The notes beneath the pieces were generated by a model, which was given only the letters and a program-made list of their open reading frames with translations, had not been told where the DNA came from and ran no database searches. 64,000 nt of DNA from Microcella alkalica. GTDB taxonomy: Bacteria; Actinomycetota; Actinomycetes; Actinomycetales; Microbacteriaceae. The first letter of the stretch is position 1. Every line of letters begins with the position of its first letter. The DNA lies in NCBI RefSeq assembly GCF_014137945.1, contig NZ_JACGWX010000003.1, positions 1 to 64,000 on the forward strand, given 5' to 3'. Below are positions 1-6,369 of the stretch, piece after piece. A program made the translations under genes and the position numbers.

Positions 1-355
1 CGACGAGGACGACCGAGAGGATGCCCTGCACGCCGAGGGCCCCGGCGACCGCGAGCGCCGCCGCGAGCCGACCGGGTGCGATCGGGAAGGGCGCGAACCG
101 CCGCGGCTCGAGCGCCGAGCCCAGCCCCGAGGTAAGCGGGCAGATCGCCAGCGCGAGCGCGATGATGCTCGCGATCACGACGAGGCCCGCCCGGTGACCG
201 TCGTCGGCGGGCCGGAAGGCCGCGGCGGCGTCCAGCAGGGCGACAGTGAACACCGCGGAGAGCGCGACGACCACGGCCGTGCGTGCCAGCCGGCGGGGGC
301 CGCGGAAGGCTGACCCGAGCAGGGCGAGCTTCAGTCGGAGAACGTCGTCAGCCAC
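1..355 (-). CDS. ABC transporter membrane subunit, N-terminal part (cut by window edge)
   Basis: About 118 codons can be read from a GTG at 355 before the gene leaves the window. The start lies inside the end of the ATPase gene (25-base overlap, different frame), so the two are probably translationally coupled. The translation begins VADDVLRLKLALLGSAF and then alternates basic and strongly hydrophobic stretches, with likely membrane spans near residues 23-42, 57-76 and 98-118. Its position directly after an ABC ATPase suggests the permease of the same transporter. No family motif is visible in this fragment and the substrate is unknown. Confidence 0.7.
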   Translation of the reverse strand, partial: MADDVLRLKLALLGSAFRGPRRLARTAVVVALSAVFTVALLDAAAAFRPADDGHRAGLVVIASIIALALAICPLTSGLGSALEPRRFAPFPIAPGRLAAALAVAGALGVQGILSVVLV

Positions 356-1458
356 TCGAGCCCCTCCACCGCGCTGCGGCCCCCGGCGAGCTCGACGAAG
401 CGCTCCTCGAGTGTCGAGCCGTCGCGCACCTTCTCGAGAGTGCCCGAGGCGAGGATGCTCCCTCCGACGATGACGGCGACCGAGTCGCACACCCGCTCGA
501 CGAGGTCCATGTTGTGGCTCGACAGCACGACCGTCCCGCCCGCGCGGGCGTAGGAGCGCAGCAGGTCGATCGCGTGAGCCGTCGAGACGGGGTCGACGCC
601 CTCGAAGGGCTCGTCGAGGACGAGCAGCCGCGGCGAGTGGATGAGCGCGGCCGCCAGCGAGACCTTCTTGATCATTCCGATCGAGTAGTCGGCCACCGGC
701 CGGTCGAGCGAGCCCTCGAGCGCGAGTGCACGGGAGAGGTCCTCCGAGCGGCTGCGGGCGGTCGTTCGATCGAGCCCGTGCAGGACGCCGCAGTAGTACA
801 GCATCTGCGCGCCGGTCAGCCGGTCGAAGAGCCGCATCCTGTCGGGCAGAACGCCGAGGACCCGCTTGGCTGCGTCGGGCGAGCGCCAGACGTCGGCCTC
901 GCCCACGACGACGGAGCCGGCATCGGGCCGCAGGAGCCCCGTGATCATCGAGAGGGTCGTGGTCTTCCCGGCACCGTTGGGCCCCACGAAGCCGAAGATG
1001 GCACCCTTCCTGACGGCCAGGTCGATGCCGTCGACAGCAACGGTCCGGCCGAAGCGCTTGCGGAGTCCGGTGACCTCGAGGACCACGGGCGCGGGAGGCT
1101 CCGTCGGCTCGGGCGTCACCGCGACCGCGGGCTTCTTCGCCGCCGCGGGCTTCTTCGTCGCCGGCGTCCGCTTCGCCGCCGGGGCTCTCGTCGCCGGCGT
1201 CCTCGGCGCAGCGGGCTTCTTCGCCGCCGGCGCCTTCGCGGCCGCGGGGCTCGTCGCCTCGGCATCTGCGGGCTTCCGCGGCGCAGCGGGCTTCCGCGGC
1301 GCAGCGGGCTTCCGCGGGGCTGCCGTCCTCTTCGGCGCGGCCTCTCGCTCTGCAGGCTGAGCGCTGCCGGGCCTGTCGGCCGTCTCGGGCTGGGCCGCCT
1401 CCGCCACCTCCGCGCCGGGGGTCGCGCTGCTGGTCGAGGGCGGCGTAGTCGGATCCAC
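331..1458 (-). CDS. ABC transporter ATP-binding protein with a Lys/Pro/Ala-rich N-terminal tail
   Basis: A 375-residue ATPase. The ABC domain covers about residues 125-350: Walker A GPNGAGKTT, Walker B LLVLDEP, an H-loop in SSHNMD, and a signature region that reads YSIGM instead of LSGGQ, as is common in ABC-2-type exporters. The first ~125 residues are unusual: low complexity, built from Lys-Pro-Ala-Ala repeats such as RKPAAPRKPAAPRKPA and AAKKPAA, like a histone H1 tail. Part of this comes from an 18-bp tandem DNA repeat at 1270-1323. The GTG start lies 6 bases after a TAGCGT box at 1465-1470 with no ribosome binding site, so a leaderless message is likely. The overlapping downstream gene is its probable permease. 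The cargo cannot be inferred. Confidence 0.88.
   Translation of the reverse strand: MDPTTPPSTSSATPGAEVAEAAQPETADRPGSAQPAEREAAPKRTAAPRKPAAPRKPAAPRKPADAEATSPAAAKAPAAKKPAAPRTPATRAPAAKRTPATKKPAAAKKPAVAVTPEPTEPPAPVVLEVTGLRKRFGRTVAVDGIDLAVRKGAIFGFVGPNGAGKTTTLSMITGLLRPDAGSVVVGEADVWRSPDAAKRVLGVLPDRMRLFDRLTGAQMLYYCGVLHGLDRTTARSRSEDLSRALALEGSLDRPVADYSIGMIKKVSLAAALIHSPRLLVLDEPFEGVDPVSTAHAIDLLRSYARAGGTVVLSSHNMDLVERVCDSVAVIVGGSILASGTLEKVRDGSTLEERFVELAGGRSAVEGLEWLTTFSD
1270..1323. repeat. 18-bp tandem repeat, three copies, inside the ABC ATPase tail
   Basis: The unit GGGCTTCCGCGGCGCAGC occurs at 1270-1287 and 1288-1305 and, with two changes, at 1306-1323. It is in frame and encodes the repeated hexapeptide APRKPA on the minus strand. 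Such in-frame units expand or contract easily, so the tail length probably differs between strains. Confidence 0.85.
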
Positions 1459-1464
1459 GCGTCC

Positions 1465-1470
1465 ACGCTA
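1465..1470 (-). promoter_or_regulatory. -10 box for leaderless start of the ABC ATPase gene
   Basis: TAGCGT on the minus strand is followed by six bases (GGACGC) and the GTG start at 1458. There is no Shine-Dalgarno. The same spacing recurs in many genes of this window. Confidence 0.55.
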
Positions 1471-1713
1471 GCAACGCTCGAGCCGAAGCCTCCGCCCTCC
1501 CTCCCCGTCCGCTGCCCCATCACGATCGGGCAACAGATGCCCGTCATTCCCTGTTGATCGGCAGTTTTCGTCGCTAAGCTCGCCCGAGCACAATGAAGTG
1601 TCTGATCCACAGCGCGCAGTTGTCCGTTCGGTGAACAAACACCGGCCGATCCCCCGTACCAGAGGCATGATCGTTGAGAGCCTGCGCAGCCGACTGAAGA
1701 CACAGGAGGTCCC

Positions 1714-2406
1714 ATGACCACGCAGATCGTCATCCTCGCCGCCGGTATGGGCAGCCGCCTCGGCCGCTCGCTCCCGAAGCCGCTCACGGAGCTCAGCGAC
1801 GGTCGCACCATCATGCAGCAGCAGCACGACAACATCGCGGCCGCGTTCGGCACCGACGCCACGATCACGACCGTCGTCGGCTACAAGCTCGAGCACATCA
1901 TCGACGCGTTCCCCGACGTCAACTACGTGTACAACGAGCAGTACGACCAGACCAACACCTCCAAGAGCCTCCTCCGCGCGCTCAAGGCGACGGGGTCGCA
2001 GGGCGTGCTCTGGATGAACGGCGACGTCGTGTTCGACCCGCAGGCGCTCGTGCGCGCGGCGAGCCTCGTACACGCCGACCGCTCGTTCGTGAGCGTCAAC
2101 ACCTCGAAGGTCTCCGACGAGGAGGTCAAGTACACGGTCGACGCCGAGGGGTTCATCAAGGAGCTCTCCAAGCAGGTCGTCGGCGGCCTCGGCGAGGCGG
2201 TGGGCATCAACTACGTCTCCTCCGCCGACAAGTCAACCCTCATCCACCACCTGCAGCGCGTCGCCGATCAGGACTACTTCGAGCGCGGCATCGAGCTCGC
2301 GATCGAGCAGAACGGGCTCCGCGTCGAGCCGCTCGACATCTCCGACTTCTACGCCGTCGAGATCGACTTCGCGGAAGACCTCGAGCGCGCGAACCTCTTC
2401 GTCTGA
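1714..2406 (+). CDS. Nucleotidyltransferase (sugar/choline-phosphate cytidylyltransferase-like)
   Basis: A 230-residue single-domain NTP transferase. Residues 8-25 hold the nucleotide-binding signature LAAGMGSRLGRSLPKPL (Gly-rich loop, Arg, and the Pro-Lys pair). WMNGDVV near residue 95 supplies the first metal-binding Asp and EIDFAEDLERA at the C-terminus the second. The size and C-terminal motif resemble LicC/phosphocholine cytidylyltransferase-type enzymes, which make CDP-activated head groups for surface polymers. An excellent ribosome binding site (AGGAGG, 4 bases before ATG) fixes the start. Its place just upstream of a teichoic-acid-type export and glycerophosphotransferase locus suggests it supplies a CDP-linked precursor. 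The acceptor (choline phosphate, glycerol phosphate or a sugar phosphate) is not determined. Confidence 0.8.
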   Translation: MTTQIVILAAGMGSRLGRSLPKPLTELSDGRTIMQQQHDNIAAAFGTDATITTVVGYKLEHIIDAFPDVNYVYNEQYDQTNTSKSLLRALKATGSQGVLWMNGDVVFDPQALVRAASLVHADRSFVSVNTSKVSDEEVKYTVDAEGFIKELSKQVVGGLGEAVGINYVSSADKSTLIHHLQRVADQDYFERGIELAIEQNGLRVEPLDISDFYAVEIDFAEDLERANLFV

Positions 2407-2430
2407 GCGACGCCTCGCCGAACGACCACG

Positions 2431-2462
2431 AACGGCCCGACCCCGACAGGGGGCGGGCCGTT
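2431..2462 (+). terminator. Hairpin terminator after the nucleotidyltransferase gene
   Basis: AACGGCCCGACCCC pairs with GGGGGCGGGCCGTT over 14 positions with a single mismatch and a short loop. It begins 24 bases past the stop codon and separates this gene from the export genes. There is no clear T-run, as is usual in high-GC actinobacteria. Confidence 0.7.
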
Positions 2463-2518
2463 CGGCATCCGCCCCGCCGATTCATCGATCGCCCTCGCCC
2501 CGGGCCTGCGGGAGCGGG

Positions 2519-3337
2519 ATGCCGGTACCGTTGTCGATTGTGACCCTCGCCTCGCCGTCGCGCCCGCCGCGCACCCCCGCACGGGTCTACAGCCAGACGC
2601 TCTGGCTGCTCACGAGCCGGGATCTGAAGGTCCGATACTCCACGTCGTTCCTCGGCTACCTGTGGTCGGTGCTCGACCCGCTCGCCATGGCGGTCATCTA
2701 CTGGTTCGTGTTCACCCAGATCGTCGACCGGGCGATCGGCGCGGAGCCGTACATCGTGTTCCTGCTCGCGGGGCTCCTGCCCTGGACATGGTTCAACGGA
2801 GCGATCGGCGACTCGACGCGGGCCTTCATCAAGGACGCCAAGCTCGTGCGCTCGACGCGCCTGCCGCGCAGCGTGTGGGTCGCCAGGATCGTGCTGTCGA
2901 AGGGAATCGAGTTCCTGCTCGCCATCCCCGTGCTCCTCGCGTTCGCGATCGTCTTCGGCGCCGAGCTCACGTGGGGCGTGCTCTGGCTGCCGCTCGCGAT
3001 CGCGCTGCAGGCGGCGCTCATCCTCGGCCTCTGCCTCATGATCGCGCCTCTCGTGGTGTTCTTCCGCGATCTCGAACGGGCCGTAAAGCTCGTGCTGCGC
3101 TTCCTCTTCTACGCCTCCCCCATCATCTACGGACTCAGCGACCTGCCGGACGGGCTCGACGTGTGGATGGCGTTCAATCCGCTCTCCGGCATCATCTCGC
3201 TCTACCGCGCGAGTTTCTTCCCCGACCAGGTCGAGCCGTTCGCCGTGATCGTGGCGGCCATCATGAGTCTCGTCGCGCTCGGAGCGGGCATCCTCGTCTT
3301 CCGGCGCATGGTGCGCGCCGTGCTGAAGGAGATCTGA
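2519..3337 (+). CDS. Polysaccharide/teichoic acid ABC exporter permease (Wzm/TagG type)
   Basis: A 272-residue ABC-2-type integral membrane protein. After a short cytoplasmic N-terminus with the family-typical sequence RDLKVRYSTSFLGYLWSVLDP (residues ~36-56, seen here as two shorter motifs, RDLKVRY and GYLWSVLDP) come about six membrane spans, ending in a basic tail (FRRMVRAVLKEI). These features match permeases that export lipid-linked O-antigen or wall teichoic acid. The stop codon overlaps the ATG of the next gene (ATGA), so the permease and ATPase are coupled. A GTG at 2540 is an alternative start. Together with the following ATPase it should flip a surface glycopolymer across the membrane, and the neighbouring CDP-glycerol glycerophosphotransferases suggest a poly(glycerol phosphate)-type polymer. 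Confidence 0.87.
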   Translation: MPVPLSIVTLASPSRPPRTPARVYSQTLWLLTSRDLKVRYSTSFLGYLWSVLDPLAMAVIYWFVFTQIVDRAIGAEPYIVFLLAGLLPWTWFNGAIGDSTRAFIKDAKLVRSTRLPRSVWVARIVLSKGIEFLLAIPVLLAFAIVFGAELTWGVLWLPLAIALQAALILGLCLMIAPLVVFFRDLERAVKLVLRFLFYASPIIYGLSDLPDGLDVWMAFNPLSGIISLYRASFFPDQVEPFAVIVAAIMSLVALGAGILVFRRMVRAVLKEI

Positions 3338-4080
3338 TGAGCGACATCGTCATCCGCGTCGAGGGCGCCGGCATCCGGTTCCGTCGGAACCGCCGTGGCC
3401 GCCGGAGCTTCAAGGATCTCTTCGCCGGCAGCAACCGCCGAGCGCGTCCCGACGAGTTCTGGGCGCTGCGCGGCGTGGACGTCGAGGTGCGGGCAGGCGA
3501 GGCGATCGGAGTCGTCGGTCGCAACGGCCAAGGCAAGTCGACCCTCCTCAAGCTCGTCGCGGGCGTCATGCTCCCCGACGAGGGCCGCGTCGACGTGCAC
3601 GGCGGGGTCGCGCCGCTCATCGAGATCACCGGCGGATTCGTCGACGACCTCACGGTGCGCGAGAACGTCCACCTCACTGCTGGGCTCCACGGCATGACGC
3701 GCGCCGAGATCGACGAGCGCTACGACGAGATCATCGACTTCGCTGAGCTGGGCGAGAGCGTCGACACCCCGTACAAGCACCTGTCCAGCGGCATGAAGGT
3801 CCGCCTGGCCTTCTCCGTCATCTCGAGGCTCGAGGAGCCGATCCTGCTCGTCGACGAGGTGCTCGCCGTCGGCGACAAGGCGTTCCGAGAAAAGTGCTAC
3901 CGGCGCATCGACGAGCTCCTCGCAGGCGGGCGGACCCTCTTCTTCGTCTCGCACAACGAGCGCGACCTCAAGCGCTTCTGCACCCGCGGCCTCTACCTGG
4001 ACAAGGGCTTACTGCAGCTCGACGGGCCGATCGAGGGGGTTCTCGCCGCGTACGACAGCGACTACGGTTCCCGTTCATGA
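3337..4080 (+). CDS. Polysaccharide/teichoic acid ABC exporter ATPase (Wzt/TagH type)
   Basis: A 247-residue ATPase with Walker A GRNGQGKST, signature LSSGM and Walker B ILLVDEVLAVGD. The Asp-Glu-Val-Leu-Ala-Val-Gly-Asp stretch is typical of the Wzt/TagH subfamily. It starts about 40 residues late compared with sugar importers and has the basic linker RFRRNRRGRRSFKD before the domain. It lacks the C-terminal carbohydrate-binding domain of long Wzt proteins, so it is the TagH/short-Wzt form. Start and stop overlap its neighbours by four bases on each side (ATGA at 3337 and at 4077), so three genes form one translationally coupled unit. Confidence 0.9.
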   Translation: MSDIVIRVEGAGIRFRRNRRGRRSFKDLFAGSNRRARPDEFWALRGVDVEVRAGEAIGVVGRNGQGKSTLLKLVAGVMLPDEGRVDVHGGVAPLIEITGGFVDDLTVRENVHLTAGLHGMTRAEIDERYDEIIDFAELGESVDTPYKHLSSGMKVRLAFSVISRLEEPILLVDEVLAVGDKAFREKCYRRIDELLAGGRTLFFVSHNERDLKRFCTRGLYLDKGLLQLDGPIEGVLAAYDSDYGSRS

Positions 4081-4967
4081 CCTTCGAGACGCACGACTCC
4101 GCGGCGCATGACCCCACGACGCCCCGCATCGTCCCTCCCCAGCACGCGCAGGCCGACCCGCGCATGGTGCGTGCACTGCAGGCGATCATGTCGTCGCAGC
4201 GCCCCGCGGTCATCGCCCATGTTCGCCGGATCCGCCGCCGATCGCCCGGTGCCTCCCCCGACGAGGTGATCAGGATGCTCGAGAAGCACTACCTGACGCT
4301 CGTCACCGCGAGCGGAGCATCCGTCGGCGCCGCGGCGGTCGTGCCGGCCATCGGGGTCGCCGCCTCCCTCACCCTGAGCGGGGTCGAGACGGTCGCCTTC
4401 CTCGAGGCGAGCGCCCTCTTCGCTCAGTCCGTGACAGAGATCCACGGCATCGCCGTCGACGATCCCGAGCGCGCGCAGAGCCTCGTCATGGCGCTCATGC
4501 TCGGCGGCGCGGGCAAGGACCTCGTGACGCAGTTCGCCAAGCAGATGACGGGCGGAGCGCCCCGCACCGCCTACTGGGGCGAGCTCGTGACCAAGAGCAT
4601 GCCGCGCGTCATGCTGGACTCGCTCGCCGACCGGCTGCGCACCGCGTTCGTCCGCAGGTTCGCCGTCACCCAGGGCGGCTCCGTCCTCGGTCGCGCCATC
4701 CCCTTCGGCATCGGCGCCGTCATCGGCGGCACGGGCAATCACATCCTCGGAAGGAAGGTCATCAGCAACGCGCGCGAGGCCTTCGGGCCCGCGCCCGCGC
4801 TGTGGCCGGCGAGCCTCGAGATCGAGACCCGCGCGCCGGGGGCCCCCCGACCGGGCCGCCGCGTCGTGATCCGCGAGGCAGGCCGTATCGGCCCGCTGCG
4901 CGTGCCGCGCCTGGCGATCGAGCGCCGACGCGGCTCCGACGAGCCCGCCGAGGAGTTCGAGATCTGA
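4077..4967 (+). CDS. Conserved hypothetical protein coupled to the glycopolymer exporter
   Basis: A 296-residue protein with no recognised enzymatic motif. Residues ~75-125 are small-residue-rich and hydrophobic (SGASVGAAAVVPAIGVAASL), followed by an amphipathic helical part with the phrase VTEIHGIAVDDPERAQSLVM. Another Gly-rich segment (GRAIPFGIGAVIGGTGNHI) lies near residue 220, and a basic Arg-rich tail ends in acidic residues. The overall pattern recalls EcsC-like proteins that associate with membranes, but the match is weak. Its ATG overlaps the ATPase stop, so it is made together with the exporter and could be an accessory of the polymer export machinery. That role is inferred from position only. 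Confidence 0.6.
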   Translation: MTFETHDSAAHDPTTPRIVPPQHAQADPRMVRALQAIMSSQRPAVIAHVRRIRRRSPGASPDEVIRMLEKHYLTLVTASGASVGAAAVVPAIGVAASLTLSGVETVAFLEASALFAQSVTEIHGIAVDDPERAQSLVMALMLGGAGKDLVTQFAKQMTGGAPRTAYWGELVTKSMPRVMLDSLADRLRTAFVRRFAVTQGGSVLGRAIPFGIGAVIGGTGNHILGRKVISNAREAFGPAPALWPASLEIETRAPGAPRPGRRVVIREAGRIGPLRVPRLAIERRRGSDEPAEEFEI

Positions 4968-4970
4968 CGC

Positions 4971-6269
4971 TCAGCCCCCACCGGGGGCGGCGTCCTCGTC
5001 GATGTCGGCGTCGAACGGGTTCGACTCGCTCGTGATCGGGTCATGGCGATGCTGCGCCGCCGCGCGCTCCCACTCGGTCATGAGTGATTCCACGGCCGCA
5101 TGGAAGCGCGCGGTCGCGGCGCCGGGGGCCGTGTCACCGAAGTAGCGCTCGACCCAGTGCTGCAGCCGCTCGTGCGCCTCCGTGCTCGTGAGGACCCGGT
5201 CGATCGCCGGGATGACCGCCCTTGCCTCCTCCTGCGTGAGCCACTCGCAGTCGCCGAGGTAGCCGGTCGCGTCGATCTCCGCCTCCGGCGACGCCGGTCG
5301 GGCGATCAGGATCGGCTTGCCGGTCGCGAGCCGGTCGTAGACCATAGCCGAGATGTCGGTGATCGCGACATCCGCCGCCGCCAGCTGCCAGCCGAGCTCG
5401 GCGCCGTCGTCGAAGACGTGCCGCGCACGCGGGTCGGCGGCGTTGGCGCGGGCGATCGCGGCCACGATCCGCGCGCTTGCGGCACCGTAATCGGGGTCGA
5501 CGACGCCGCTGCGCGGGTGAGGGCGGTAGATGACGCGGTGTCGGCCGGAGGCAAGGAGCTCGCTGACGAGGGCCTCCCCGTGGCTCGCGGTCGAGCCGTA
5601 GGCGGCCGTGGGCCTGTCGCCCTCCCACGTGGGCGCGTACAGCACGACGGTGCGATCGTCGGGCTCGTACGGCACCGCGCCGGCGAAGTGATCCGCCTGG
5701 GGACGGCCGATCGCGATCGCCTTGCTCTCCACGTCGTAGTTCCAGAGCTTGCGACGCAGGCGCTCCTTCGCTGCGTCGCCGGCGATGAACGCGTAGTCGT
5801 AGGCCTTGTACTGGTTCGTCGTCATGTACATCTTGTCCGACTCGCCGTGGTTGACGAACACGTGCCACATCCGGCTGTACCGGAACATCTGGAAGTTCTT
5901 GGCGTTCTGGTTCACGTAGAGCACGATCCGCAGCGGCTGCTCGGCGACGAAGCGCTCGAGGTCGACGACCTGGCGCAGGTAGACGGCCGGGACCGGCGAC
6001 TCGTCGAGGAGCGTGAGCATCGTCGCCGGGCTGCGGGCGATGATGGCGACGGGATGCACCGTAGCGAGCTCGGCGAGGGGCGCGTACCACTGCCGGATCT
6101 GGTAGAGGTTCACCTGCGTGTCAGCGAAGTAGACGGCGATCTGCACGCTTCCCGCAGCGGGCTGCTTCTCTGACCGAAGCCGCCGTGCGAGCTCCGCGCG
6201 ATGACGGCGCGAGCGGAGGATGTCGCGCGCGAGACGCCGCGCCGTGCCCAGCTGCTTTGAAATACTCAC
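4971..6269 (-). CDS. CDP-glycerol glycerophosphotransferase family protein (single domain)
   Basis: A 432-residue cytoplasmic or membrane-associated transferase of the teichoic-acid polymerase family (Glyphos_transf). Visible family motifs are VNHGESDKMY (acceptor/active-site His region), VVLYAPTWEGDRP (donor-binding APTW), RPHPRSG, and VAITDISAMVYDRLATGKP (the conserved TDxSxMxxD motif). The N-terminus starts with a basic amphipathic helix that may hold it at the membrane. The start chosen is GTG 6269, preceded by GGAG; the open frame runs further upstream but has no good signal there. It is divergent from the two-domain homologue. In known systems such enzymes add glycerol-phosphate units from CDP-glycerol to a lipid-linked primer. 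Confidence 0.82.
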   Translation of the reverse strand: MSISKQLGTARRLARDILRSRRHRAELARRLRSEKQPAAGSVQIAVYFADTQVNLYQIRQWYAPLAELATVHPVAIIARSPATMLTLLDESPVPAVYLRQVVDLERFVAEQPLRIVLYVNQNAKNFQMFRYSRMWHVFVNHGESDKMYMTTNQYKAYDYAFIAGDAAKERLRRKLWNYDVESKAIAIGRPQADHFAGAVPYEPDDRTVVLYAPTWEGDRPTAAYGSTASHGEALVSELLASGRHRVIYRPHPRSGVVDPDYGAASARIVAAIARANAADPRARHVFDDGAELGWQLAAADVAITDISAMVYDRLATGKPILIARPASPEAEIDATGYLGDCEWLTQEEARAVIPAIDRVLTSTEAHERLQHWVERYFGDTAPGAATARFHAAVESLMTEWERAAAQHRHDPITSESNPFDADIDEDAAPGGG

Positions 6270-6369
6270 TGCTCCATCATGGTCGCCGGCGAGGGCGCGA
6301 CCCCGCGAACGGGGGCCAACCGTTATGCGTTTGTTCGCTGGCGGCCTGGCCATGGAAGAATCGCCCGCG

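Noticed and set aside
1270-1323. A CRISPR-like array
   Set aside because: The copies are directly adjacent with no spacers and lie in frame within a coding tail. No other candidate array was seen in the window.
283-1557. Long plus-strand open frame opposite the ABC ATPase gene
   Set aside because: It is a mirror of the coding strand caused by high G+C; the composition is Arg/Gly-rich and no domain is visible. The same holds for plus-strand frames at 5100-6173, 18892-20043 and 44736-48053 and for minus-strand frames at 7423-8919 and 22245-23687.
1620-1638. TTGT...ACAA imperfect inverted repeat ahead of the nucleotidyltransferase gene
   Set aside because: Only about six of nine arm positions match and no second copy was found in the window, so it is not reported as an operator.
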